DNA of 64,000 bases, from NCBI GenBank assembly GCA_934271255.1, contig CAKQQS010000008.1, positions 23,462 through 87,461 of the forward strand. The letters are read 5' to 3'. Positions 34,738 through 42,564 of this stretch are shown in pieces. The first letter of the stretch is position 1. Each line of letters starts with the position of its first letter. The position numbers and the translations under genes were made by a program. Under the pieces are notes generated by a model that saw only the letters and a list, made by a program, of their open reading frames with translations, ran no database searches and was not told the DNA's origin. The stretch is from an uncultured Clostridia bacterium (GTDB lineage Bacteria; Bacillota; Clostridia; Christensenellales; Borkfalkiaceae).

Positions 34738-34770
34738 AAAAATACGAACCCTTTGCGGTGTTCGTATTTT
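34738..34770 (-). terminator. Intrinsic terminator of tRNA-Ser
   Basis: The stem AATACGAAC/GTTCGTATT (34741-34749 with 34760-34768) is extended by A/T pairs and followed by T on the minus strand. Confidence 0.82.
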
Positions 34771-34777
34771 TAATACC

Positions 34778-34866
34778 TGGCGGAAGCGGTGGGATTCGAA
34801 CCCACGAGCCCGTGAAGGCTACCTGATTTCGAGTCAGGGCCGTTATGACCACTTCGATACACTTCC
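34778..34866 (-). tRNA. tRNA-Ser (anticodon CGA)
   Basis: 89 nt including the encoded CCA. The acceptor stem is GGAAGTG with CGCTTCC, discriminator G. The anticodon arm is CCTGA-CTCGAAA-TCAGG, reading CGA (codon UCG). The variable arm is long (AGCC..GGCT), as in class II tRNAs, and the T-arm is GTGGG-TTCGAAT-CCCAC. Confidence 0.97.
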
Positions 34867-34953
34867 GTTTATTTGTTCGCCGTAAACAAAATCTCTCCGC
34901 TTCCCCGCCGTTTTAACGCCGTCGGAACAGCCGCTTCGTTTACTCGCTTATAT

Positions 34954-34982
34954 ATTCTACTACATTTCGTTCTATTTTTCAA
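34954..34982 (-). promoter_or_regulatory. Promoter of tRNA-Ser
   Basis: TTGAAA (34977-34982), a 17-nt spacer and TAGAAT (34954-34959), read on the minus strand. Confidence 0.65.
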
Positions 34983-35035
34983 GTTTTTTTAAACACATTT
35001 TTAAAATTATGCGGAGAGAAAATAATTCCCTCCGA

Positions 35036-35983
35036 CTAATTAAAGAAATCTTCTATTTTTTTCTCTTCAAATCCGATAGTGATATACCCTTTCCTTAATA
35101 TCTGAAACATATATCCGCTATAACCTTTGTCGCCGACGTCCCCCATCTTTTTGTTAGGTTTGGGAACTATCTTGCCCGTAACGAGTTCCGCCGCGACGTT
35201 TACCGAGTTGTCGTACCCTTCGTCGGTTGCAACGTATTTTAATTCCGCTCTCATTCCCAGTACTTTTAAATCCGCCGTGGTTTTAACGTATAAAACCGCT
35301 TTCTCTACGGTTACGAGAACGTTTTCTCTATCCTTTTTCTCGACGCTCTCGACGTACGAGTTAAGCGTAAACTTGAAAATAACGTTTCCGTTCGTTTCGC
35401 GCTTTTCAATCTTGTCCGCGCGTTCGGGAAGCCCCCCGAAATCGACCTTGTTCAAATATTCGTCTATATACTCGCCCACGACGGAAACGCTTATCTTCGC
35501 CCTGCCCTGCATTCTCGGATCGGACGATTTCGTATTTCTGACCAGACACGGCGATTCAAGATACAATACTTTGTCCCGCAGTTCTTTTACTTGCGGATAC
35601 ATATACATATTGAACTCGTCGCCTTGCTCGTCCTTGCTTTCTTTCGTAGTCGTTTCGTAAGTTATCGACAACGAATCCTGCCCGTCGTAATCGATTTTTG
35701 CGTTTAAAGTCTGATTCTTATACTTTGCCGTTTGAGTTTCCTTTCCGCTTTTTACGTCAAAAGAAAAGCCTGCGCCGATAAGCGAAGTAACTTCCCGCGT
35801 TTTGATATTGCCGTAATTGACGCCGTCCAAAGCTTCGGCAAGTTTATTCACTTCTTCGTCGTTTTTAGTCGTTTCGACGTACTCGCCGTCGTAACTCGCC
35901 CCGCCGCCTTGACCGCCCGAACAGGACGCAAAACACGAAACGGCTACAACCGACGCCATAAATATCATTAAAAATCTTTTCAT
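35036..35983 (-). CDS. Lipoprotein of unknown function (315 aa)
   Basis: The ATG at 35983 is supported by GGAG upstream and by the consensus promoter just before it; the longer frame to 36034 would overlap the -35 box. The lipobox is FASC (Cys 21), followed by a Ser/Gly linker. The mature protein is beta-rich and charged (for example YKNQTLNAKIDYDGQDSLSI, VIFKFTLNSYVESVEKKDRE), with the general look of LolA/LppX-like lipid-binding or DUF lipoproteins. No family was recognised and no catalytic motif seen. It appears to be a single-gene unit; a weak hairpin lies past the stop (about 35012-35033). Confidence 0.8.
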   Translation of the reverse strand: MKRFLMIFMASVVAVSCFASCSGGQGGGASYDGEYVETTKNDEEVNKLAEALDGVNYGNIKTREVTSLIGAGFSFDVKSGKETQTAKYKNQTLNAKIDYDGQDSLSITYETTTKESKDEQGDEFNMYMYPQVKELRDKVLYLESPCLVRNTKSSDPRMQGRAKISVSVVGEYIDEYLNKVDFGGLPERADKIEKRETNGNVIFKFTLNSYVESVEKKDRENVLVTVEKAVLYVKTTADLKVLGMRAELKYVATDEGYDNSVNVAAELVTGKIVPKPNKKMGDVGDKGYSGYMFQILRKGYITIGFEEKKIEDFFN

Positions 35984-36005
35984 TCGTTTCTCTCCGTACT
36001 TTTGT

Positions 36006-36034
36006 ATTATAACATACGTCAAACCGTTTGTCAA
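36006..36034 (-). promoter_or_regulatory. Consensus sigma-A promoter of the lipoprotein gene
   Basis: TTGACA (36029-36034), 17 nt, TATAAT (36006-36011). It is a perfect consensus and predicts a very short leader before the ATG at 35983. Confidence 0.9.
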
Positions 36035-36049
36035 GCGCAGTTTTTTTCG

Positions 36050-36448
36050 TTACTTCGCCTTCATTTTCTCCACCGCGCTTTCGGCTCGGTAACGCTCGAC
36101 CGCCTTATGGTACGCTTCGGACAACTCCAAAACGTATTTTTGTTTTTCGTCGTACCCTAGCGTATCGTAATACGCCTTGTCCGTCAGATACCCGATAGCG
36201 TTGCCCGCTTCGCCGAACGTTTGCAAATACTCCTTTACCTTTTTATAAAACTCTTCGCCGAGATTAGAACTGAACACCTCGTTTTTGGCGTTCTTGTAAT
36301 AATAACCGACTATCTTGGACGTGTTCGTTTCTCCGCTTGCCTTAACCGTAGTTATACTGTCGTAATACCTGCCCCAGTACCCTTTTGCAAGCCTTGATTT
36401 GGCTTGTTTTGCAACTCTTTTGAGTTCGTCGTTTTCCTTTTTTTGCAT
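36050..36448 (-). CDS. Hypothetical protein (132 aa)
   Basis: Soluble, highly charged, mostly helical protein with no signal peptide. GGGGGA precedes the ATG. The N-terminus is basic (MQKKENDELKRVAKQAKSRL) and the middle Tyr-rich (KGYWGRYYDSITTV, SKIVGYYYKNAKNEVF). No known family was recognised. It lies 54 nt past the rpsU terminator hairpin and has no obvious promoter, so it may depend on read-through from rpsU. The basic helices could bind nucleic acid or the ribosome, but that is speculation. The following lipoprotein has its own promoter. Confidence 0.7.
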   Translation of the reverse strand: MQKKENDELKRVAKQAKSRLAKGYWGRYYDSITTVKASGETNTSKIVGYYYKNAKNEVFSSNLGEEFYKKVKEYLQTFGEAGNAIGYLTDKAYYDTLGYDEKQKYVLELSEAYHKAVERYRAESAVEKMKAK

Positions 36449-36501
36449 ACTTTTCCCCCTAAAAATCGTTTATCGCTGCGCCGCCCTCCCGAAAAAACAA
36501 A

Positions 36502-36533
36502 AAATCACACGAAAACTTTCTTTCGTGTGATTT
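36502..36533 (-). terminator. Intrinsic terminator of rpsU
   Basis: A 13-bp perfect stem (36502-36514 with 36521-36533) is followed by a T-rich run on the minus strand. Confidence 0.88.
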
Positions 36534-36541
36534 CTTTTCGA

Positions 36542-36721
36542 TTAACCTTTAATGCTTCTCTTTCTAGCCGCTTCGGACTTTTTCTTCTTTTTAACGGAAG
36601 GTTTTTCATAGAACTCCTTACGACGAAGATCTCCGATGATGCCGTCTCTCGAACATTTTCTCTTGAAACGACGAAGCGCGCTATCGATATTTTCGTTTTC
36701 ACCGACTCTGACCGTACTCAT
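36542..36721 (-). CDS. rpsU: 30S ribosomal protein S21
   Basis: 59 residues, complete. The start STVRVGENENIDSALRRFKR, the KEFYEKPSVKKKKKSEAARK core and a basic C-terminus are typical of bS21, which sits near the anti-Shine-Dalgarno end of 16S rRNA and aids initiation. AGGAAGG lies about 10 nt before the ATG. It has its own promoter and terminator. The usual partners (yqeY, dnaG) are not adjacent. Confidence 0.97.
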   Translation of the reverse strand: MSTVRVGENENIDSALRRFKRKCSRDGIIGDLRRKEFYEKPSVKKKKKSEAARKRSIKG

Positions 36722-36766
36722 TCACATTCACCTTCCTTTGCCCTTGGCGTTTTTCATAGCCTATTA

Positions 36767-36795
36767 AGTATACCAAACCTGAACGCGTATGTCAA
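36767..36795 (-). promoter_or_regulatory. Promoter of rpsU
   Basis: TTGACA (36790-36795), a 17-nt spacer and TATACT (36767-36772). Confidence 0.85.
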
Positions 36796-36821
36796 GGTTT
36801 TTAACTTATTTTTTCCATTTT

Positions 36822-38300
36822 TTAATCGCCCAAAGTTTTTCTTACCGCCGTTTTCCAACCCGTTATTTTTTCGATTCGTTCTTTTCGTTTTATCTCGGGT
36901 TTATATTCGGTATCCCCCGTTTTGTTGGCGATAATCTCGGACGCGTCTTTATAAAACCCGCTCGTAAGCCCCGCAAGATACACCGCGCCCGAAGCGGTGC
37001 TTTCGATAGATTCGGGTTTAATTACCGATACTCCCAAAACGTCCGCCTGAAACTGCGTCAAAAATCCGTTCACGCTGGCTCCGCCGTCCACCCTTAATCC
37101 GCGTATCTTTTTACCCGAATCGCATTCCATAGCCTTTACCACGTCGTACACCTGATACGCTATGCTTTCGAGCGTCGCTCTTACTATATGCGCGGAAGTA
37201 GTCGCTCTCGTGATTCCCGTTATAATCCCCCGCGCGTTGCTGTCCCAGTAGGGCGCGCCGAGTCCGACGAACGCGGGAACGACGTACACGCCGTCCGTAT
37301 CTTTTACGCTTTTCGCGACGGCTTCCGAGTCTTTCGCTTCTTTTATAAGTCCCAAACCTTCTTTAAGCCACTTGACCGCCGCCCCGCCGACGAAAACGCT
37401 GCCTTCCAACGCAAACGGCGGTTTGCCCGTAGACGCGCCGAGCGTGGTAAGTAACCCGTGTTTGCTGTTTATACGTTTGTCGCCCGTGTTCATAAGCAAA
37501 AAACAGCCCGTGCCGTAAGTCGTTTTGCACTCGCCTTCTTTCCAGCACGTTTGACCGAACAACGCGCTTTGCTGATCGCCTACGAGCGCGCAAACGGGTA
37601 TTTCCGTACCCAAAAAACTTGCGTCCGTTACGCCGAAATTATACCCCGACGGTTTAACTTCGGGCAGTATCTTTGCGGGAACGTCGAAAATGCGCAACAA
37701 CTCTTCGTCCCATTTAAGGTCGCGAATGTTAAACAGCATGGTTCTTGAAGCGTTGGTATAGTCCGTGTAATAAGATTTTCCTTTCGTCAGATGCCACAGC
37801 AAGAACGTGTCGACGGTGCCGAATAAAAGTTCTCCCTTTTCAGCCCGCTTTCTCGCCCCTTTGACGTTGGATAAAATCCAGTTTATTTTGCTAGCCGAAA
37901 AATAGGCGTCGACTTTAAGCCCCGTCTTTTTATATATCTTTTTACCGTATTCTCTCTCTATCTTTTCGCAATAGTCGGCTGTTCTTCTACATTGCCACAC
38001 GATAGCGTTATATACGGGTTTTCCCGTCTTCTTATCCCATATAATCGTCGTTTCGCGCTGATTCGCTATTCCTATGCAGTCGATGTCGTTCGCGTCGATT
38101 TCAGCCTTTAAAAGGGCTTCTTTCATAACGCCGATCTGAGAATCCAAAATGTCGCGCGGGTCGTGTTCCACCCAACCGTTGTCCGTATATATCTGGTCGA
38201 ACTCGCGTTGAGCGATGCTTACAATTTTTCCGTTTCTGTCAAATATTATCGCTCTCGAACTCGTAGTCCCCTGATCGAGCGCCAACAAGTATTTTTTCAT
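36822..38300 (-). CDS. glpK: Glycerol kinase
   Basis: 492-residue FGGY-family kinase that phosphorylates glycerol to sn-glycerol 3-phosphate with ATP. N-terminal ALDQGTTSSRAIIFD (phosphate 1), GIANQRETTIIWD and NAIVWQCRRT (glycerol-binding), QSALFGQ, the ATP-site GTGCFLLMNTG and C-terminal LRVDGGASVNGFLTQFQADV are all present; length is standard. A GWVEHDPRDI segment is also typical. AGGGGA precedes the ATG, 1 nt after the rsmI stop, so it is the last gene of that operon. No glpF or glpD is nearby, so it may serve lipid turnover as much as catabolism. Confidence 0.97.
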   Translation of the reverse strand: MKKYLLALDQGTTSSRAIIFDRNGKIVSIAQREFDQIYTDNGWVEHDPRDILDSQIGVMKEALLKAEIDANDIDCIGIANQRETTIIWDKKTGKPVYNAIVWQCRRTADYCEKIEREYGKKIYKKTGLKVDAYFSASKINWILSNVKGARKRAEKGELLFGTVDTFLLWHLTKGKSYYTDYTNASRTMLFNIRDLKWDEELLRIFDVPAKILPEVKPSGYNFGVTDASFLGTEIPVCALVGDQQSALFGQTCWKEGECKTTYGTGCFLLMNTGDKRINSKHGLLTTLGASTGKPPFALEGSVFVGGAAVKWLKEGLGLIKEAKDSEAVAKSVKDTDGVYVVPAFVGLGAPYWDSNARGIITGITRATTSAHIVRATLESIAYQVYDVVKAMECDSGKKIRGLRVDGGASVNGFLTQFQADVLGVSVIKPESIESTASGAVYLAGLTSGFYKDASEIIANKTGDTEYKPEIKRKERIEKITGWKTAVRKTLGD

Positions 38301-38301
38301 C

Positions 38302-39102
38302 TCAGTCCCCTATCGTGTATTTATATAACTCGCTTTTGGCAACGCCGCGTTCTTTGGCTGCCTTTTTTAAAGCGTCCATTTTGGACAACCCTTTGTTTAC
38401 GTAATAGTCGATATGCTCTTTCTCGCTTAAATCAAGAAGCGGGTTTTCTTTTTCCGCCGCCCCGTCGACTATCAGAACGAATTCGCCCCTTTCTTCTACT
38501 TCGGGAAACTCGCTCAAATTAAAAGTTACCGCCTTTTCGTGTATCTTCGTTATTTCTTTCACAAGACACGCCTTTCTCTCGCCGAACACGGAAAACACGT
38601 CCTTAACGTCCTTTCTCAAATTGTGCGGAGCGACGTAAAAAATAACCGAGCAGGTAACGTCTTTGTATTTTTCCAGATTTGCTTTTCTCGATTTGTTTTC
38701 GTCCAAAAAACCGTAAAAGCAAAACTTGTCCGCGTTCATGCCCGAAAGCACCAACGCCGAAAGTCCCGCGTTCGCGCCCGGAACGACGGTAAAGTCCACG
38801 TTGTTTTCCCTTAACAGTTTCGTGAGTTTGTTGCCCGGATCGCTGATTACGGGCATACCCGCGTCGCTTACCACCGCGACCGTTTTGCCTTGATTTACAA
38901 GTTCCATTATCTTGGGCGCTTCCGTGTTCTCGTTGAACTTATGGTAAGAAATAAGCGGTTTTTTTATATCGTAAAAGTTAAGCAGTTTTAACGTATGCCG
39001 CGTGTCTTCGCACGCGATGACGTCCGCCTCTTTCAGCGTTTCCAAAGCCCTTAACGTTATGTCTTTCAGGTTGCCGATAGGCGTCGCTACAAAATAAAGC
39101 AT
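38302..39102 (-). CDS. rsmI: 16S rRNA (cytidine1402-2'-O)-methyltransferase
   Basis: 266-residue SAM-dependent enzyme of the tetrapyrrole-methylase fold that modifies C1402 in the ribosomal P site. Signatures: LYFVATPIGNLKDITLRALE, ADVIACEDTRHTLKLL, VVSDAGMPVISDPG and VPGANAGLSALVLSGM. Its start lies 1 nt after the stop of the tRNA methyltransferase gene, an order also seen in Bacillus (yabB-yazA-rsmI). Confidence 0.96.
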   Translation of the reverse strand: MLYFVATPIGNLKDITLRALETLKEADVIACEDTRHTLKLLNFYDIKKPLISYHKFNENTEAPKIMELVNQGKTVAVVSDAGMPVISDPGNKLTKLLRENNVDFTVVPGANAGLSALVLSGMNADKFCFYGFLDENKSRKANLEKYKDVTCSVIFYVAPHNLRKDVKDVFSVFGERKACLVKEITKIHEKAVTFNLSEFPEVEERGEFVLIVDGAAEKENPLLDLSEKEHIDYYVNKGLSKMDALKKAAKERGVAKSELYKYTIGD

Positions 39103-39103
39103 A

Positions 39104-39766
39104 TCAGTTTATCACGGTCTTTTCTATCTTTAAACCGCTTTTACCCCCTTTTACCCCTTCGACGAGTATCAGATAAAGTTTTTCCCCGCCGTACACGAGC
39201 GCAAGTCTTTTCGGTTCGACGTTGACTTTTCTCATTTCGACGAGTACGTCGGTAAGTCGTTCGGCTTTATGGCACATTGCGAATCTTCCGCCGAACTTCA
39301 ACGCTTTCGCCGCCGATTTCGTAATGTCTGCAAGCGTCAACTCTATCTCTTTTTTGCAAACGGCTATTTCTCTGTTTTCTATGTCTATCCCGCCGTTTTT
39401 CTTCTCGTACGGCGGATTGCATAAAATAAGCGAAAACTTTTCGTTGTAGCGGTCGGGTACGTCTTGCAGTCTGACGTTCTCGCCGAAAAACTTGTTTTCG
39501 AGTCCGTTGAGTTTAACGCTTTCCATACTCATATCGAACAAGGATTTTTGCATTTCAAACATAGTAACGCTCGATATTTTGTCTTTGTTGAGCGCGTAAG
39601 TATGAATACCCACTATACCGCTTCCCGAACAAAAATCCGCAACTGCGTCTTTGGGTTTTACCGTTGCGAAACGCGACAAAAGAACGCTGTCCGAAGTAAA
39701 TCTGTAAAGCGCGTCGTCCTGTATTATTTTTAAGTTGTCGATACCTAACTCTTCTATTACTCTCAT
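39104..39766 (-). CDS. tRNA1(Val) (adenine37-N6)-methyltransferase family (TrmN6/YabB)
   Basis: 220-residue class I SAM methyltransferase. The SAM-binding loop is AVADFCSGSGIVGIHTYAL and the catalytic N6-adenine motif is LILCNPPYEKKNGG. The N-terminus (LKIIQDDALYRFTSDSVLLS) matches the TrmN6/YabB group, which methylates A37 of a tRNA. The ribosome site is weak (AAGAGA). It is the first gene of a tight trio with rsmI and glpK, downstream of the ferredoxin terminator. Confidence 0.88.
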   Translation of the reverse strand: MRVIEELGIDNLKIIQDDALYRFTSDSVLLSRFATVKPKDAVADFCSGSGIVGIHTYALNKDKISSVTMFEMQKSLFDMSMESVKLNGLENKFFGENVRLQDVPDRYNEKFSLILCNPPYEKKNGGIDIENREIAVCKKEIELTLADITKSAAKALKFGGRFAMCHKAERLTDVLVEMRKVNVEPKRLALVYGGEKLYLILVEGVKGGKSGLKIEKTVIN

Positions 39767-39804
39767 ATTCTCTTAACGTCGTTTCGTTTATCGTCGTTTA
39801 AACG

Positions 39805-39833
39805 AAAAAAGGCACGGCAAAATACCGCGCCTT
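39805..39833 (-). terminator. Intrinsic terminator of the ferredoxin gene
   Basis: The stem AAGGCGCGG/CCGTGCCTT (one G-U pair) is followed by TTTTTT on the minus strand. Confidence 0.82.
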
Positions 39834-39847
39834 AATTTCCTTTAATC

Positions 39848-40018
39848 TTACTCTTCGCTGATAGCGTTAACCGGACAACCCGCAGCGCAAGAGCCGCAAG
39901 AAATGCACGTATCGGCGTCGATTTCGTAATGAGTATCGCCCATAGCGATAGCGCTAACGGGACAGTTTTCCGCGCATGCGCCGCATGCTACGCAATCATC
40001 ACTTATTTTGTATGCCAT
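39848..40018 (-). CDS. 2[4Fe-4S] ferredoxin
   Basis: 56-residue clostridial-type ferredoxin carrying low-potential electrons. Two CxxCxxCxxxCP motifs, CVACGACAENCP and CISCGSCAAGCP, each bind one cubane together with the remote fourth Cys. GGAGG lies before the ATG. It has its own promoter and terminator. Confidence 0.97.
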   Translation of the reverse strand: MAYKISDDCVACGACAENCPVSAIAMGDTHYEIDADTCISCGSCAAGCPVNAISEE

Positions 40019-40050
40019 AATCTTTTACCTCCGCTAGTTTTTACTTTTCT

Positions 40051-40079
40051 ATTGTATCACACTTTTATTTCATTTTCAA
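40051..40079 (-). promoter_or_regulatory. Promoter of the ferredoxin gene
   Basis: TTGAAA (40074-40079), a 17-nt spacer and TACAAT (40051-40056), immediately after the ricT stop. Confidence 0.72.
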
Positions 40080-40082
40080 GCC

Positions 40083-40955
40083 TTAATCCAAGATTTCTTG
40101 AATTTCTTTTGAAAGTTCGTCGTTTGACGGCAGTTCTTGTTTGGTTTTGAACTTAACGTCTTTAAGCGCAAAGTTTTTATACACCATAGACCCGTCGTTT
40201 TTCTCTATTCTCACGCTCACTTCGAACTTTAACATATTGTTGGCGATAACCATACCCTTTCCGTCGGGAGTATCCACGACGCTGCCGAGTTTGGGCATTT
40301 TTTTATACGCTTCGCTATAATACCCGTCTTCGTATTCAAGACAGCACATAAGTCTTCCGCAAAGCCCGCTTATCTTACTCGGGTTAAGCGAAAGCCCTTG
40401 CGTTTTCGCCATTTTTATGCTTACCTTTTTGAAATCGGGCATACACGACGCGCAACAACATTCTCTGCCGCACGGCGCGATTCCGCCGAGCATTTTCGTT
40501 TCGTCCCTGATGCCTATCTGACGAAGTTCTATCCTTATATGGAACACGGAAGCGAGTTCCTTTACCAAATCTCTGAAATCTATTCTGCCGTCCGCAGTGA
40601 AATAAAACACCACTTTCTTGCCGTCGAACGCGAATTCGCACCCGACGAGTTTCATTTTGAGTTTCAGTTTAGCAACCTTTTCTTCGGCAAGTTTCATCGC
40701 TTCGGGAACGCGGGCTTTGTTCTTTTCCATGTTCTCGTAATCTTTCTTCGTAGCCTTTCTTATAACAGGCTTTAAAGGTTGAATTACGTCTTTATCGTCC
40801 ACTTCTTTTACGTCGAATCCGACGGTGGCGAACTCCGTTCCTTTCGCCGTTTCGACTATTACGCCGCTCCCTTCTTCGTAACTCACGCCGTTTGCCGGCG
40901 CAAAGTAATATATCTTGGAAGAATTATTAAATCTTATTCCTACGACTTTTGTCAT
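40083..40955 (-). CDS. ricT: PSP1-domain protein RicT (YaaT)
   Basis: 290-residue cytosolic protein; in Bacillus subtilis RicT forms the RicAFT complex that binds [4Fe-4S] clusters and RNase Y and influences mRNA processing. The PSP1 domain runs from VVGIRFNNSSKIYYFAP to the Cys cluster APCGRECCCASC and the later GLCGRLMCCLEYE. AGGAG precedes the ATG. It follows holB in the Bacillota order tmk-holB-ricT. Confidence 0.93.
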   Translation of the reverse strand: MTKVVGIRFNNSSKIYYFAPANGVSYEEGSGVIVETAKGTEFATVGFDVKEVDDKDVIQPLKPVIRKATKKDYENMEKNKARVPEAMKLAEEKVAKLKLKMKLVGCEFAFDGKKVVFYFTADGRIDFRDLVKELASVFHIRIELRQIGIRDETKMLGGIAPCGRECCCASCMPDFKKVSIKMAKTQGLSLNPSKISGLCGRLMCCLEYEDGYYSEAYKKMPKLGSVVDTPDGKGMVIANNMLKFEVSVRIEKNDGSMVYKNFALKDVKFKTKQELPSNDELSKEIQEILD

Positions 40956-40981
40956 ACATATCTCCTGAATGTCCGTTTAAC

Positions 40982-41935
40982 TTATTTTAAACCGACGACT
41001 TGTTTCCATTTAAACTTGGTTTCGAGTATTTTTAAAAACAACGTGTCCGCAACCATTTGCGCGTTTGCGTTGTAAAACATTTTTTTCTCCGCGTCGGATA
41101 TTTCCGCTATCGCCGAAAGTATCGCGCCCTGACAATACCCCGATTCAAGACTCCTTTCTTCGTCTTCGAGCAGGTTGTAATACTCTACCTTTAACACGGA
41201 CAAAAACTCTTTGAAATCGTTTTTAAACCCCATCGCCTTGTCCGAATAATACATAACGTCCGTGCTTTTCAGCATTTTTTCGATAACTTCTCTTGCAAAA
41301 TCGAAAAGTTCCGTCAATTTTTTGTCGCCGTACAACGACTCGACTTTCCCGACCGTTCCGTCGGCGCTGTCTATCGCAAGTTTAAGGCGTTCGCCGTCCG
41401 TACACTCGCCAGTAAGCGCGTCGAACAGTTCTTGTTTGCCGAACTCCCCTATCTTCAACGTTTTGACTCTCGACAATACGGTTGACAAAAGGGTAAACTC
41501 ACTCGTTACGCCCGTTAGCACGATGACGTTTTTAGGCGGCTCTTCCAGCGTCTTCAAAAGTTTGTTCTGGCAAACGGACGACAAGTCCGCCGTCCCGTCG
41601 ATAATAAAAACTTTTATATCGTTCTCTACGGGTTTTATAAAACTTTCTTCTATAAGATTTTCGACGTCTTCGACTTTGAGTTTATCGCCCGCTTTCGTCG
41701 GGTATATTTTCAAATCGGCGAAGTTTTCCGCGTCGACGAGTTTACAGCGTCTGCAATCGTTACACGCGGTTTTCGTTTCGCACAATACTTTCTTTGCGAA
41801 AAACTTTAAGTATTCCCTTAAATACGCTTTGTCGGGGCATACCAAAAGATAGGCGTGCGAATACCTGTCGTTCGTTATATCCGCCGAGAATATTTTGTAC
41901 GCCGGCGTATTTTGTATAAGCGAATAACCTTTCAT
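40982..41935 (-). CDS. holB: DNA polymerase III delta' subunit
   Basis: 317-residue clamp-loader subunit. The ATG at 41935 shares one base with the tmk stop (TAATG); the longer frame lies inside tmk. The N-terminal AAA+ domain has the SHAYLLV region and a zinc-binding Cys cluster (CETKTACNDCRRCK), no intact Walker A (as expected for delta'), and KLLKTLEEPPKNVIVLTG. The sensor motif, usually SRC, reads LSRVK here, so the Cys is replaced. The C-terminal helical part is divergent. Confidence 0.9.
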   Translation of the reverse strand: MKGYSLIQNTPAYKIFSADITNDRYSHAYLLVCPDKAYLREYLKFFAKKVLCETKTACNDCRRCKLVDAENFADLKIYPTKAGDKLKVEDVENLIEESFIKPVENDIKVFIIDGTADLSSVCQNKLLKTLEEPPKNVIVLTGVTSEFTLLSTVLSRVKTLKIGEFGKQELFDALTGECTDGERLKLAIDSADGTVGKVESLYGDKKLTELFDFAREVIEKMLKSTDVMYYSDKAMGFKNDFKEFLSVLKVEYYNLLEDEERSLESGYCQGAILSAIAEISDAEKKMFYNANAQMVADTLFLKILETKFKWKQVVGLK

Positions 41936-42564
41936 TACTGCAAAACTCCGACTTTCTTCAACGCGTTTATTATTTTTTCGTGCGTTTCGTCCCGACTGCC
42001 GCTGCAATCTACGTTTATTATTCTGCCCTTGTCGTCGTCGCGGAGCAGTTGCAAATACCCTTCGTATACCTTTTTGTGGAACTCCATTCCCGAAAGTTCT
42101 ACTCTGTCGTTTTTGTCAACCCCGCCTTTACGCTTAAACGCCGATTCCGTATCGAGATTCAAAAATATCGTATAGTCGGGCATAGCCTTTTCGATAGCGT
42201 ACGAGTTGATTGATTTCACGAACTCGTATCCGAGTCCCCTTGCGTACGCCTGATACGCAAACGACGAGTCTATGTATCTGTCGCAAAACACAATATACCC
42301 TTCGTTGAGTTTGGGGATTATCAACTCGTCTATTAACTGAACGCGCGCCGACGCGTATAAAAGCGCTTCCGTGTGATCCGTCATTTCCGAGTTGGATTTA
42401 GATAAAATAATTTCTCTTATTTTTTCGGAAATACGCGTGCCGCCCGGTTCTCTCGTCATTATATATTTGATTTTGTGCGAATCGAGATATTCTTTAAGCA
42501 TGGAAATCTGTTTCGATTTGCCTACGCCTTCCCCGCCTTCGAACGTTATAAACTTACCCTTCAT
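41935..42564 (-). CDS. tmk: Thymidylate kinase
   Basis: 209-residue dTMP kinase. The P-loop is FEGGEGVGKS (8-17), the DR motif CDRYIDSSFAYQAYARGLG, and the thymidine/lid part MTREPGGTRISEKIREII. Its first 11 nt overlap the end of the upstream PLP-protein gene, whose last codons carry the GA-rich ribosome site; translational coupling is likely. The neighbours match the usual Bacillota replication cluster. Confidence 0.96.
   Translation of the reverse strand: MKGKFITFEGGEGVGKSKQISMLKEYLDSHKIKYIMTREPGGTRISEKIREIILSKSNSEMTDHTEALLYASARVQLIDELIIPKLNEGYIVFCDRYIDSSFAYQAYARGLGYEFVKSINSYAIEKAMPDYTIFLNLDTESAFKRKGGVDKNDRVELSGMEFHKKVYEGYLQLLRDDDKGRIINVDCSGSRDETHEKIINALKKVGVLQ

Noticed and set aside
34298..34738. 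146-codon plus-strand open frame
   Set aside because: Phe/Ser/Arg-rich, lacks a ribosome site and family motifs, and runs through the hairpin at 34673-34706.
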